A stretch of 64,000 nucleotides of DNA from Haliclona indistincta (taxonomy: Eukaryota > Porifera > Demospongiae > Haplosclerida > Chalinidae). The notes beneath the pieces were generated by a model that saw only the letters and a list, made by a program, of their open reading frames with translations, ran no database searches and was not told where the DNA came from. Shown here piece after piece: positions 1 to 11,906 of this stretch. Position 1 is the stretch's first letter, and each line of letters opens with the position of its first letter. The DNA lies in contig OZ024788.1 of assembly GCA_964017065.1 (NCBI GenBank), forward strand, positions 8,341,202-8,405,201. The letters run 5' to 3'. Both the position numbers and the translations under genes were made by a program.

Positions 1-495
1 TGCGAACGCCCCACGCATGTGAGGCCGCCTATGCATGTTCTCTGGCAGACTAGCCTGGCAGACACTAGGGCCAGGGCTAAACTACATCCTGTTTACACAG
101 CACATGATGTACTGTAATTGGCTATTCTTTACTATAAACTTCACACATGTTCCACGTTGACTACCAATGCTGCTGGGGCACATCTTTGTCTTCGTTCTAT
201 CGTTGCCTACCAACGCTAAACACTCTACACCGACAAAGAGGAACTGCTAGCACATGGTTGACGCTTCCACAAGGCTGTGCTTCTTTTAGTAACGCGTTCA
301 TTCCAGTTATACAGCTATGTCTGACATCGCTAATCAACTAAATCACAATTGTGCTGATTCTAGTTTGTATTAATAGCCAGGCTTGTGCACTTGAAGTTAC
401 CCGATTTTTGCAAGAATAATCAAAACCCAGCTTGAATACGCTGAGCCCAAAGTTCGTCCATTTTTTCAATAATTCCCATACATTACAGCCGCTAG
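1..495. other. No gene seen; left-edge intronic/intergenic DNA
   Basis: I see no supported exon here. On the minus strand this lies downstream of the Death exon of gene A, so it is probably intron of that truncated gene. Short open frames lack splice signals or recognisable content. Confidence 0.5.
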
Positions 496-886
496 TAGTG
501 TTGCACCGATATGCAGATACACTATCTGTATCGGCAGATATGCATGTATCGGTACAGAATCTGAATCGGTCAAGTGATATCGGAATCACAGATACACGTA
601 ACCATGGACAAATCAGCATTACATATTGGAAAATTCATATCAAAGGTCACCAATATGGGCAATAATTCTTCTCAATGACCACAAGGTCTCTTACAGAATA
701 TATCACGAGAGTTGTCAAAATTGTTGCAAAACGAGTCTTTTAAAAATTAAATGACTATACTCAACTCTCAAACTGAATTGATCATTTAATGCATTGATAT
801 CTGTATCGGTATCGATATCTGCAGTATTTTGACTTAAACATCGGTAAATCGGAATATCGGCAAATTTGCATATCGGTGCAACACTA
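496..886. mobile_element. hAT-type MITE (391 bp)
   Basis: The ends are inverted copies, TAGTGTTGCACCGATA on the left and TATCGGTGCAACACTA on the right. They are flanked by an 8-bp direct repeat GCCGCTAG at 488-495 and 887-894. The interior is rich in degenerate copies of ATCGGTATCG-like words. The TAG..CTA ends and 8-bp target duplication fit the hAT superfamily. No transposase is present, so it is non-autonomous. Confidence 0.85.
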
Positions 887-1010
887 GCCGCTAGTGGAGC
901 AGCAGAAAGACTCTGGAAGTGACGTAACGTTTAATTAACTCCACACATACATTCCATTGGCTTATTGGGAAAGGCTTATTGCTAAATCACACTCATTGTA
1001 TGTACTGTAC

Positions 1011-1358
1011 CTGGAGGAGGAGGAGGAGGGCAGGCATCAATAATGGCTTTGGTAAGAGTTCCTGGTAGACCAGCATCAGTGATACACTCAGCAAGAGCTG
1101 ACCAAGTGCGTGGAACAGCTGAATCAGTAGCATCATTATCATTACGAGACAACCAGTCTTTCAGGACTGTTCGAGCAAACACATCTTTCTCTTTGTATTC
1201 TTTTTCATATTTACTCACAAGAACATCGTCTTTTAGTAGCATGTGAGCAAAGTCTTCGCATTGCCATTGTTCCAATGAAGTAATCCATTGAATGACTTTA
1301 AGGCTAGATCCATCAGGCTTCTTCAGATTAAGTAACTCATTATATGAAGGTCTGCCAG
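1011..1358 (-). CDS. Gene A exon 2: Death-like domain
   Basis: This 348-nt symmetric phase-1 exon carries a helical domain with the W..LAECIT..GL pattern of Death-fold adaptors. It is closely similar to the exon at 42861-43199 of gene D. It differs by an expanded run of prolines (CCT/CCA codons) just before the donor at 1010, seen on the plus strand as (GGA)n. Confidence 0.75.
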
Positions 1359-2294
1359 CTGTAGACAAAAGCATAGTAAACTTAGTTTTGCAAACAAGAT
1401 CCAATACACTAAGAAGTAGGTCCAGTAAAAGCTGTCAAAAATGATGCCATTGACGTTTGTCAGATTAGCATCCCAAAAAAATGGCCGATGGCTGACCATT
1501 ATAATCCCCTCTGCTCTGATTGAACACCAGATATTGTTCAAGGTTAAAAAATGACAGAAAGCAACATCAAGGGGTCACCTAGTATCACCCGTGTCCACAT
1601 ACACGACCAGTATCTAGATCAAAATTTGACTCAGTATACTAGTACAAATGAATGGGCACGCACAGAAACATAACATGCACAAACATGCGCAATAATTAAT
1701 TTACTATTTGGATCAAACAATCAAGTGCAAAGAAAGCATACAATCAAACAATCACCAACGTTTTATAGGTCAGATTTGGGACGATCATGGTCTTGATTGT
1801 ACATGGTCGCGGATATGTGGCCACAGTACTCGGTGAATTATATTTCACTTACATGCTAGTGGTCCGGGATTAGTTTCCACATCACCGGAGATGATCAGAG
1901 CCTGAGAGATGATCACTATCAGTAGTACGAGTCTGACTAGAGCCTCTCGTAACAGACAACTACTAAGCAAGCCACGAACTTGAGAAAAGGAGAACCAGAA
2001 TAACGAAAGGAGAGATTGCTGGAGTGAGCTGACACCTGATGAAGTGATGATGTTTGCTGAATGAGGTGATTTACTGGTCTGGAGTTGTGTGGAGGAGTCA
2101 GTGTTCGTGTTTATACTAGCACGTGATGACGACTGACTGGCAGTAGATGGATCTTGAGTAGCATTACGTTCACGTTTGCGTCGGCGATGAAATTTGAAAG
2201 GAATGTAGGACGAGAATAGAGAAGACAGGAAAGCAGAGTATCCCTTGCTGTTGAAGAGCCCTATTCGAGCTCGCCACAACTCCACAGAGATCAT
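1011..2294 (-). CDS. Gene A: 2A-leader Death-domain protein, probable NLR (5' part only)
   Basis: Two exons are visible, 2294-1853 and 1358-1011, and the rest of the gene runs off the left edge. Exon 1 (147 codons plus 1 nt) starts MISVELWRARIG and has a basic stretch HRRRKRER, a Ser/Thr-rich middle and a hydrophobic run LVRLVLLIVIISQALII, then ends in the 2A motif GDVETNPGP. Exon 2 is a Death-fold-like domain (KVIQWITSLEQWQ..LKDWLSRND..TWSALAECITDAGL) ending in a proline run. Both borders are good: donor T|GTAAGT, acceptor CTACAG|CT, donor G|GTACAG, all phase 1. By comparison with gene B, NACHT and LRR exons are expected to the left. 2A motifs make ribosomes skip the Gly-Pro bond, so a 144-residue leader would be released from part of the product. 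Confidence 0.75.
1853..2294 (-). CDS. Gene A exon 1: 2A leader peptide
   Basis: The ATG is at 2294. The exon ends T|GTAAGTG, directly after NPGPLA. The C-terminal motif DVETNPGP is the canonical D(V/I)ExNPGP 2A signature, with the cleavage-like skip after the Gly. The preceding hydrophobic helix could act as a signal or membrane-targeting segment when skipping fails. Confidence 0.85.
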
Positions 2295-3366
2295 AGTCTT
2301 GGCCGCGGTCTTGGCGCCTTTTCATGGAGGTGTGGTCAGTGCATGCACTAAATAGAAACTAACACAAAATTCAAATTCAAGTTAACACACCAGTGCATAG
2401 TGCATAGTGTGTACAACAAATTAATACATTCAGGCCATTGATGTCTCATCAGTGTACACCGACTTACAAGAAGGTTCTAGTCATAATAACAAGAGCTAAA
2501 CATGCCCTGCAATTGTAATATAGTGAACAAGTTTAAGTTAGATAGTTTTGAACACATAATTGTATGCAAAGATCTCATCAGTATGAAACCAGTTAGATGG
2601 GCAGTTGATTCCAACCTATGCTAGCTAATAGTGCTTGAGAAAGTAGAATGATTAGCATTAATTTTGTTTTAGGGGTATACATGTTAAATAGAATGAGAAG
2701 ATGGGTGATTTGATTTCCATGGTGATGCTGGAGGGAAGTTACAATTCAGAACAATGGGAAAATTCTGTGAAGAGCGGCAAGCTAGCTGTAGTTATCATTT
2801 TGCATCGATGTCCTTATAAGTTATGTTTTCTCTTAGTATCAGGAATACGCATAAATTGCAAATGGCAATTTATATCACTTACAGTGTGAATCTTGGACAA
2901 TAATTTAGCCCTTCCAATTTGTTCATATAATTATTACTGAGCTCATGCAAGATTTAACTTACATTCCTCTAACATTCAGATAACCAACTGTATACATGTA
3001 GTACATGCAGCACCACATTGATGCTATAATGGTTGACGGATTATAATTTTAAAGTTGCGAGAGAAAAGGATCACTCCATGCACTCCTGTAATTTCTGAGC
3101 ACATGGTTGCTATCATCTATGATAACGCGAACGCTGGACAACCTGCATGGAATGTGTTAGGGACGGCATTTGCTCATGTGAGTAGTTACCAATCCTGTAC
3201 ATGGGGTATTTATACTTAGCCACAAGTCTCTAAACTTTTATGTAATTATGCATGCAAGAATGAGTTTCACTCGCGTTATAATCTGCAATAATTAGACAGT
3301 GAACAATACAAAACTAGAAGACATAGTATAACATAATAGGACAGACATGTAGAGTTCAACTCTCAA
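2295..3366. other. Intergenic spacer between genes A and B
   Basis: About 1.07 kb with no supported gene. On the minus strand it should hold the promoter and 5' UTR of gene A and the 3' UTR of gene B. A short open frame at 2701-2889 on the plus strand resembles nothing I know and has no splice or promoter support. Confidence 0.5.
2326..2355 (-). promoter_or_regulatory. Conserved block upstream of the 2A exon of gene A
   Basis: Read on the minus strand this block is CTATTTAG followed by GCACTGACCACACCTCC, 32-61 nt before the ATG. Nearly the same string precedes the gene D start (43836-43871). The core GACCACACCT also occurs before the gene B start (11032-11041). CTATTTAG could be a weak TATA-like element. 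Promoter function is inference. Confidence 0.35.
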
Positions 3367-6071
3367 CTACATGTATTCAATGTTCAGATTTTCTCGAATG
3401 TTGAGGTTTTTCTCAAAATTAAATTGTTCAAAATTCTTACTCAGTCGTAACAGCCTGATAGTGTGGTGGTCATTCACGACACGAACAAGTTCGTTGCAGT
3501 ATTCAGAGTTATCTTTAATATGACATTCGCAGAATACTATCAACTTTTCAAGGCAAGACTCACTTCCACTCTCTTTTATACCGTCAACCAAATGTTGTAC
3601 GATTGAATTGTCTTCATTTTTGACACCACAAAGTTTCAATGTGCAACTAGATCCACATACATGCACAAGTTTTTTCAAGCTGCATATGTCCTGGTTACGA
3701 AATATCAAAAGTTTAAATTCTTCTAGGACACACTGTGGTGACTGAAGGAAATCAATGAGAACAGCACAGGCATCATCGGGAATCTTACAATAATCGATTC
3801 TCAGCCTTTTAAGACAATTAGAAATCCGCTTACATTCAGTAAAGTCGGCTTCGAAAGTCAGCCCCGAAACATCAAGGCCTTCAACTTTTGAGGAAATTGT
3901 TAGTGAAAAACTTTTACAGCCACATAATGCGATTTTTAATGTGTGGTTTATTGGACATGTCTGCAGCTGTGTACATAAATCTGTAATATCAGTTGTGCTA
4001 TAATTATACCCATCAAGGCTGAGGTGAAATTCATTCAGTGGTGAATTTATATATTCTAATACTTCAAAAAGGGACTTGAGACTTGGCAGACGTGCAGAAT
4101 TGACAGTTACAGTGAGTACTTTCAGTAGCGGAAAAAGGAAAAACAACTTGCTATAATCATCTTGTTGTCCAGTAATGGAGAGTTCGGTTACTTTCTGTGT
4201 ATGAGGGTATAAGAATGGTATACATGTATTGTTGGTATTCGAGTGCATCACTTTCATTTCCATTATATGCCCAATACTACAGTAGCAGTTAGAAGACTTG
4301 TCGAGACCTTTAGAAAGTGCTTTAAGATTTTCATTTCTTGATGAAGTATCAAGCAGCCATGCTCTGTTGCTGTGTGGAACACAATAGCCAGTTATAAAAG
4401 AATCTAGTGGAAAAGGTGATTGTGGTATATCCAGAAGACCGTCTTTCTCAGTCCATGATCTTGCTGGTATGTCAAGGTACAGTAAAGAAAAGGTTTGACG
4501 AATAAGATCTGGTGATTGAGCCTCATAAAGCAAATGCATTGTTGATAGTAATATAGGCGAGTAATTCTTACTAGTTTCAAGAATTCTTGAAAGAGCTCTA
4601 TCATCCCAGCTAAGTTTTGTAAGCCCTACAGTAAATATTAAAACAGTCTGGTGATGACAATGACAACAACAATCTGGTGTGGCAACAACAATCTGGTGAA
4701 GGCAAGGACAATCTGATGTAGAACAATAATACGAAAGAAAATGCTCAAGAGGAGATTCTGATAATAACATCTTCTGTAGTCTTTCTGCCGTGTTTTGTAG
4801 TGAGCAATAGTAAGCAGCAAGATACTCCTGTAAGGTGAGGTTTAAGAAGCAGTAGGATTCTGAGCTCTCCATTCCTGAATACACTTCGTCCACTTTCTGC
4901 ATCAAGCCAAAAGTTTCAAAGTTTATTGTGGTAAATTCTGAACCTAGAGTTTCAAAATCCTTCGGCACATCAAAAACATATTTTCTTTCTTCTATCCCTC
5001 TTGCTGCAAGATGTGCTAGAGCCATAAAAGATTCCTTTGCCTTTTCTGGCAAATCAAATAATTCATGGATAAACAATTTCATCAAACTATATTCAGGGTG
5101 GGTGCTTAAGTATCGTAGCAATAGAGTACGTACCAGGTCAGTATATAACTCTGTTAGAGTATTGGGAGAAAACTCTGTATCGCCATGGTTCCTATGGAGC
5201 CGATAAAGGTCTGTTATCATGACACACTGAGCTGGTATGTGCATCAGATTGTGTATGTATGGATGAGAGGACAAGTAGGATTTGAAATCGGAGAACAATT
5301 TACTGTCATCACTGAAAGCCGAAGCGATATAGTTGTCTAAACTTTCGTTTGTGAAACAAGATACTTGAATGTGCTGATCATGAGCATCGTAACGTGGTCT
5401 ACAACAAACCTTGCTAAAAATCATCAGAGTTGCACTTGGTAACAATTCTTTATTTAATAGTTGATGATAGACAGAGCCTTTTGGTGGAAGCTGTTGCTCA
5501 TTAAGCTGATCAAGACCATCAATAATGAAAAGAACTCGTTCTTTAAAATTTTCCAAGTCTTGGCAAATCTGAGTGGTTACTCTTGGATCAGGATAAAAAA
5601 GAAATTGACTGAGTATTCTAGCTTCACGAACATGCTGATTACATAAATTTATGAGAATAACAATTGACCAGTCTTGAAGGAGCTCTCCGCTAGCCCAGTT
5701 TTGACACATTTTCCAAGCAAAAGCAGATTTACCTACACCAGGAGCACCTTCTATATAGATGTTACCAGATTTGTTCATTTCACTCAAGTCCAGCTTGCTT
5801 TTTCTCCCAGGTTTATAATTGTGTAACCTTAAAGAAATGAATTCTTCTTTTTCTCTAGAGCTCAGGCTCTCATAGGAGCGGTCAAACGGATTTTTAGGGT
5901 CATGTACATATACAAAGTACAAGAAAAGATTGAATGGCTGGTAGTGTCTTAACAAAGGCTCCTCAAAATAAGTGGCATTTGTTTTGTGTGCATACACGTG
6001 CTTGAGGTAAGACTTGAACTCATCTAAAGGATGCAGATCGTGTTTTTTAGAAGAAGGAAAGATATTCAATG
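3367..6071 (-). CDS. Gene B exon 5: NACHT ATPase and LRR region
   Basis: The acceptor is TTTCTACAG|CA at 6072 and the stop is at 3367. It opens with the segment PLDEFKSYLKHVY shared by all three NACHT exons in this window. P-loop GAPGVGKSAFAWKMC, then WSIVILINL, Walker B FIIDGLDQL, and the STAND-typical region FLNLTLQEYLAAYYCS follow. The C-terminal half is leucine-rich with weak repeats. The entire NACHT-LRR part is one exon of about 2.7 kb. Confidence 0.9.
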
Positions 6072-9000
6072 CTGTAGAAATAGAAACAAAATTTTAATAA
6101 TAATATTATTGTATACATGTAGAACTAGTGGCGTTGGAGCCTATTGGGCCAGTACAGTCATGGCAGTACCACATTTTTGCCAATGATAAATGAATGATGG
6201 TTACAAAATTAATGATGAACAGATTTCACAACTTAACCCTCGGCATGTCATGCACATTGTAGTGTTAGGTCCTGGTTAGAATTAGTGCCAACCTGCTAGC
6301 TATGTACAGAGGTTTGCTGGTTGCTTGACCAAACAATTTCCTGCTAGCGCATGCACATACTGTGTTTCTGTATACTAATTGTACAGAAAACGTACTGTGC
6401 GCATGCGCTAGCAGTAAATTTTTGGTCAAGCAACCTGCAAACCTCTGTAGTGCTAACTTGAAGACAGCACCACAAGGTGTGTCACGTGGGCGTGACTGTA
6501 AACATGTGAGTAGGTAGCCATTGCTGCAAGTACCTAGATGCTTGCAGCAATACTATGGGTGCTTTTGTTGGCAGAGAGGTTAAAGATGGCTGTCAAGGTG
6601 AGCCAGCCATAACTCGACAACGAAAGCACTTTAGTAAAATCCACGAGTCTCATTGCAAGCCATTGTTGTGCTAAGCCTGTTCATGCCTTTACCGAGTTTG
6701 AGAAGTGAGCGATGGTCTCTGTAGCTTGATGGACAGAATGAACGAATGAGTAAACCGAGGCTTAAAATACCGTAATCCTCGTGCATGCGCCGAGGGTTAG
6801 TTAAATGAGATTCAAAAATCACGCATGCAACTGTGCTTGGCCATGACTGACACCCATGTATGTACACAGGCCAGCATATACTTTTAGAAGCACGAGTACT
6901 CTGCATAATATCAAATTAAAGGCGCATGCTACATGCATTCTACATGCTTGTCACTGGCACAAATTCTTATAGCATGGTGGGCATTGTCTTGAAGGCAGGC
7001 ACAGCTAGCTATCTAGTAAAGTATAAGTAGTACAAATTCTCAACAGTTAGCAAAGCATAGTTAGTTAACCTCACTGTCTCGCTCAATTCTTATTATTGTA
7101 TCGTACTTTTAAAACAATGAAAATACAGTTACTGGTCATGTATCATAATAGTCAGCATACAATTATTGCTTACAAGCTTGTTGAGAGCTTTGCTCTAGTT
7201 TTCTCTGTTGCTGTTGGAAATGTAGTTTTATCTTGCGTTGAACTGCTTGAATCCTTTGCTTCTCCTTATCCTTTTTCATCTTTTCTTTTTCATGTCTTTC
7301 TTTAAGTAAATCTTCTACATAAACTGTCAAGCCACGGTTGATATGCTTTGCAAGTACAAATTGATCTGTATCTAAAAATTATTATCAAAATAAATAACGG
7401 CAGCCAATCAAGAAGTTAAACACAAGCATAGATAGTCTATGGTGCAAGGGAGCATTGCAAAGAGTTGCAATTTTTGAATTTCATCGATTTATGCTCTTTC
7501 GATATTTTCCTTGATTATACTCAAACATGTAATATGAAGTTTCTAATGCCTATGTGAACAATGTGTACTGATATGTACAGCAAGCATCACAGGTGATAGA
7601 TGCCTCATACCTTCTGTGTCAGTAGTATCAGGATTTTGAGATGCCTGTGAGATGTTACCTCCTGCCAATTGTGAAGTATCACCATTAGCAACACCAGCAT
7701 CTGCAGTAACCACAAAAAACAGAAGTGTACTTTATCTGGATTAGCACATACTGTTAGACCAATAATCATACTATTCACAGCACAAAAAAATATTAAATTG
7801 GCAGTTTGTCTTGCAATTTTCTACAATGTGCAGTATGGTAGCTGTTCAAAACTAGCACCGTTTTCTCCTGGCATGTCAAAATTTACGACCATGTACTAAA
7901 CTCCGAGTTGGCCACTCACACTTCAGAACTGAAGCCACTTAAGTGTTGTGACCTTGTCATTTTCCAGCTAATTATATCTTCTTTTAGCCCTTGTGACTGA
8001 TACAAAAACTGGATAGTTTAGACCATTATTCTATGCCAAAGTATTCATTTCCAGTCACCCTGAAGTCCTAAAATACCGAAAGCGGCAATGGGCTCTGCCA
8101 CTTCGAACCACAGGTTAAAGCCCCCTTCAAATTCCCGTGCTGTACGTTATAGTGGTGAGGGCACGTCAAAAACAGTGTTTTTCCAGGTAAAATCGTCTCT
8201 TGAAATTAGAATTATTTTTCTAAACCACTTTCCACACTATTTATGACGTCTAACGTAGGTGGAGCCAATTATGATGCTCATTAGTGGTTAAAGAGTTTTG
8301 TTTGATTATGTGATCAAGAAATTATACATTGCACATGATGCATATAGGGTGATTATTATTCATAAAGGGCGTGTACTGGTATACCAACTATTTTAATAGA
8401 CTGCTATAAACATGAATAATAAAATAATAATTATGGTGGAAGTATTGTAAAAATACGGGCTTTATAGCATTGTGCAGTAGTTGTGCTGACTTCAAACATA
8501 GGAAGCGCCACGCTTATGTTGTTTGCATTTTTCCCAACTAAAATATTAACACAGCTGCAGCTGTATGTGGTGTATAGTATTGATTATTGCCTCAATCATT
8601 CTTCAGCCATGAGTAAACAATTCTGTACAGGCTTCATGTGCAACATGGCATTGAGTTGACAAACAATAATACGATGTCTCACATCCCCCAAAAATAAAAT
8701 TCGTGGTCATCCCTCCATATCATTGCTGAGCGGCAATGATAATATCTGGAGCACAGGAATGGAACTCACAGATGCTATCTATCAGCAATGCGGATATGCT
8801 GAGCACGGGGTCCCATCTGCTCTATTGCTTGCATTCAAACAGTCCATTGATGTCAGAGGATTTTGGAGATTTGATTAGGGATGTCACTTATCAAAAGTAA
8901 AAAATGGCACAGTTTGGTTTGGTTTAAACCCGCAATGTGAATGGGGTATTAGACTTTACATGAATGGTTGATAAACGTACCTTGTTTAATTATTGTCTTC

Positions 9001-11013
9001 TCAATGAGCTCAGCAAGTGCGCCCAGTTCAGACAGTCTGAGACACTCTGTCAAGTGTTGATATGTACGAGTAGGTGCATCACTTGTCAGCCATTTCTGGA
9101 GAATGGCTCGTGTGACACTCTCAGCACCATCTTGGATATGGTTCTTCTTGATCAGATCAACTGCTGTTCCATTTTCATCTTCTAGGAGGCACATTCCGAA
9201 TGTCACGTAGTCTTTAGCTGAAATCTCTTTAATGATGTTTAGTGATTGACCCTCTGCTCCTTTCATTGTCGTCAACTTTAGTAAGGTGGGGGTGTCACCT
9301 ACAAGAGTATTATCATAAGCATTGTATTTCTTTGAATAAACACCCGATCATTTAATTTGAAGAACATTGAGGCTGTCAAAAACTGGCATGCAAGGCTCTT
9401 TCAGTAGAAGTATCGGATTTTCAACTTAACAACCTGGATTTGAACTGGGGTTCTGGCACTACTTACCCAAACGAACCATTTGCACTACTTTGCAATGTCA
9501 TGCATACTGTACTAAAAATGATGTGACGCTTATGCATTTCTGCATAGCATATTTACAATTGCGAACAACAAATATTAATTTTGGTTGACTCACTTAAAGT
9601 CCATTTTGAAGCTGAAAATATTACTGAGCTAGCTAAAAAGGTGTTTACTCACTATTTTCACAGTTGATTATATAAACTATCGAAATCTATAATAATTACT
9701 TTGTGCTTTTAGTTGTAAGCAATTTCTAAGAAAACAAATAAACATGAGCAGACTACTGTGGCTAGTCCACTTCGTCTTGAGACACTACAAAAGCAAGCAA
9801 AATAAATGAGACTTAAGGTGGCGGGTCCCCATTTGTTATGATAGCAAACGTCTTTTGTCTGGAACATCTGACAGAAAGGAGCATACAGCACAGAACTTGT
9901 TTTACAGCATCTCAACATGCATCTGCAAAGCGTGAATTATGCAATTTATACACAATATTGCAACAATTTCCACACAACGATTACTCAACGTGCTGTGCTA
10001 GAGCACACAGCACAGAACTTGTTCTACAGCATCACAACATGCATCTGCAAAGTGTGAAGTATGCAATTTACAAACCATATTGCAACAATTTTCAAACAAC
10101 GATTACTCAACGTGCTGTGCTAGCAAGTGTATAAGAAACACTCTGCTTCAAGCTAAGGACATTTGCGAGGGCATGATGGATCCTTTTTCGATAAATTATT
10201 ATACTTAAGTCGCGAGTTATTGTCGATAACAAGGAAGCCACTGTTTGAATTTGGTTCATGTAGGTACCAAACCCTATCATACTATCTATGATCCTATGTA
10301 CATGTATACTTGAGATAATAATTTTGCATATTTAGCACCATTAGCAAAATTAGCGATGCACAAGCATAGGGACTGGTTTCATGTTTCATAAAACTTGGCA
10401 ATTTTGCTGCCATTCGCGAAATTTGATTTCCTTATGACCTACACAAGCACTGCCTATAATAATTATGATAGGTTAATGGTAAAAATGGTGTGCAAGTACA
10501 GTAGTAGTACATTTATTCATTCAGTGTAAGATACTCACCAGAACTAGGTCCGGGATTTGTTTCCACATCACCGGAGATGATCAGAGCCTGAGAGATGATC
10601 ACTATCAGTAGTACAAGTCTGACTAGAGCCTCTCGTAACAGAAACCTGTTGAGTCGAGTGCTGCGGAGTCGGACTAAGCTGCTAAAGTAGGAGTTGAAAA
10701 TTGGTAAGAAGGAAAACCGAGAGAAAGTAACAAATATGAGGAAATTCTGGAGCAAGCGGGCTATTGTTCGTTTCTCCACTGCATGAGAAGCGATATTGCT
10801 CGAGTTACTGGTAGTAAGGAGCGGTCCAGCTTCTTGTGACAGTGTGAATGCACTAGCAGTAGCTGCAGGGGGCGGTTCTTGAGCTGCAAAACGTTTGCGT
10901 TTGCGGTGAAACTTGAAAGGGACGTAAGACGAAAACAGAGAAGACAGGAAACCAGAGTAGCGCTTGCTGTTGAAGGCTCCTATTCGAGCTCGCCACAGTT
11001 CCACAGAGATCAT
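3367..11013 (-). CDS. Gene B: complete NLR with 2A leader, Death, coiled coil, NACHT and LRR (1261 aa)
   Basis: Five exons: 11013-10539, 9298-8981, 7700-7611, 7371-7174 and 6071-3367. They total 3786 nt, exactly 1262 codons, and every junction is phase 1 with GT..AG borders. Domain order: leader ending in 2A (Gly155/Pro156); Death-like domain about 160-265; acidic, Thr-rich linker; a Lys/Glu/Gln-rich coiled coil about 295-360; NACHT with Walker A GAPGVGKS near residue 469 and Walker B VLFIIDGLD near 545; and a C-terminal region with degenerate LRRs (for example IPDDACAVLIDFLQS). Bona fide NLRs are intracellular sensors that oligomerise through NACHT and signal through Death-fold partners. The 2A leader should give a fused and a leader-free form. 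The start is the ATG at 11013, conserved with genes A and D. The ligand is unknown. Confidence 0.85.
6237..6796. repeat. Dispersed repeat with CCCTCGG/CCGAGGG ends, in gene B intron
   Basis: It begins TTAA|CCCTCGGC and ends GCCGAGGG|TTAG. A diverged relative lies at 39885-40373, sharing the interior GTGGGCGTGAC..GAGTAGGTAGCCATTG and the terminal GCATGCGCCGAGGGTTA. About 18 nt of left flank is also shared, so the exact ends are uncertain. It lies in the 1.1-kb intron 4 of gene B. Confidence 0.6.
6307..6447. mobile_element. 141-bp palindromic MITE with TA flanks
   Basis: The arms read CAGAGGTTTGCTGGTTGCTTG on the left and its near-complement on the right, each flanked by TA (6305-6306, 6448-6449). 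This is typical of Tc1/mariner-like insertion. It sits inside the larger repeat at 6237-6796, and the relative at 39885-40373 lacks it. Confidence 0.65.
7174..7371 (-). CDS. Gene B exon 4: coiled-coil linker
   Basis: 66 codons, phase 1 at both ends (acceptor TTTTAG|AT, donor T|GTAAGC). It encodes a strongly charged helix (KERHEKEKMKKDKEKQR, then FQQQQRKLEQSSQQ) just ahead of the NACHT exon. The same position in gene C also holds a coiled coil (15916-16077). Confidence 0.75.
7611..7700 (-). CDS. Gene B exon 3: short linker exon
   Basis: A 30-codon, phase-1 exon between CTGCAG|AT and G|GTATGA. The peptide DAGVANGDTSQLAGG and onward is Ser/Thr/Asp-rich and probably disordered. Support is frame and splice-site consistency only. 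Confidence 0.6.
7795..8300 (-). mobile_element. TTAA-family element, third copy (diverged), in gene B intron
   Basis: On the minus strand this matches the elements at 24611-25208 and 32019-32620. Shared pieces include TAGTACATGGTCGTAAA, the AGTGGCCAACTC region, the GACTCCACCTA..GACGTCATAA end and the GTGAAAAG words. It is more diverged than the other two and its boundaries are approximate. Confidence 0.6.
8981..9298 (-). CDS. Gene B exon 2: Death-like domain
   Basis: 318 nt, phase 1 at both ends (acceptor CTTGTAG|GT, donor G|GTACGT). It encodes DTPTLLKL..ISAKDYVTFGMCLLEDENGTAVDLI..ILQKWLTSD..TYQHLTECLRLSELGALAELIE. The six-helix spacing and the conserved W fit a Death-fold domain. Its closest relative in the window is the 3' half of the exon at 21584-22210 in gene C. 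Confidence 0.8.
9881..10124. repeat. 122-bp tandem repeat, two copies, in gene B intron 1
   Basis: The word CACAGAACTTGTT recurs at 9889 and 10011, a period of 122. Both copies run to CTCAACGTGCTGTGCTAG. They differ at a number of positions, so this is not an assembly echo. Confidence 0.8.
10539..11013 (-). CDS. Gene B exon 1: 2A leader peptide
   Basis: 158 codons plus 1 nt, donor G|GTGAGT. It starts MISVELWRARIG and keeps the conserved FKFHRKRKR segment, then has a middle unlike genes A and D, with an extra hydrophobic patch (FLIFVTFSRFSFLPIF). It ends in the shared LLREALVRLVLLIVIISQAL stretch and GDVETNPGP. The shared 3' part is almost identical to genes A and D at the DNA level. Confidence 0.85.
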
Positions 11014-11906
11014 GACTGACAAGCCAGATTTAGGTGTGGTCGTGGGGACCGTAATTGGTTATCCCTCAGCCATGAATTCAATCAAAGACAAGATCAAAGA
11101 TCATAGATGTAGCACGATTGCAGAAGATCAGATGAGCTAAAAATTGAATCTAGAGATTATGAACAGTGTGGTTGAACTCTGTGATCTGTTCTATTCTGAT
11201 TGGTTCTAATCTCACATATCATTACATGATTTGTAGTAACATTGTTCTATGGTCTCAATCACTGAATACTGACCTTTGACTTAACCTACGCTACAAACCA
11301 TTACCTAGTTTCTGCAATAACTATCTATTGAGCCTCTAATTTAATATTTTTGATGCCCTAGTATAACCCGCAAAATCTTCATTAAAGTGATTGGCTCAGA
11401 TTGCCGGTATCAGAGACATGCATGCAAGCATGAGAAATCGATGAAATTAATAATACAGGTACAATACCGTGATTCCTGCCTCTGAATGAAATTATTTAAT
11501 GTTAATAATTATTAGCATTCGAAAACAAAGGGAGGGCCCATGATGGAGGCATAGTTCCCTTGTTCTTCTTTAATTTTAACTACTACATGTAGCTTTATCT
11601 TATTTTCTTTTTTCATTATGTATTTTTCCCCTACACCTTAGTGCGACTGTTTATTATTACTCTGCAGTGAATTCAGCATTACATTTTTGAAACCAACAAC
11701 GACAATAATTATTTCTATAACTTGTGACATAATAATTATAAAAATTATTATGATTGAGAAAAAAACACTTCTTATTAACTTTTTAAGTATTTTAAAATAC
11801 AGAAAATCATATAAATTTAATAAACGATACAAAAATTATACAATGTTATGTACATTATACATGGATGAGAAAAATATCATGTAGTCTATGTATGTGATAC
11901 AATACA
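11014..11906. other. Intergenic spacer between genes B and C
   Basis: It contains the upstream motif GACCACACCT of gene B (11032-11041, minus strand) and, further out, AT-rich DNA near 11640-11880 that should be the 3' UTR and downstream region of gene C. No gene is seen. Confidence 0.5.

Noticed and set aside
11011..11022. Earlier start for gene B at 11022
   Set aside because: The codon there is TTG; the conserved MISVELW start is the ATG at 11013.
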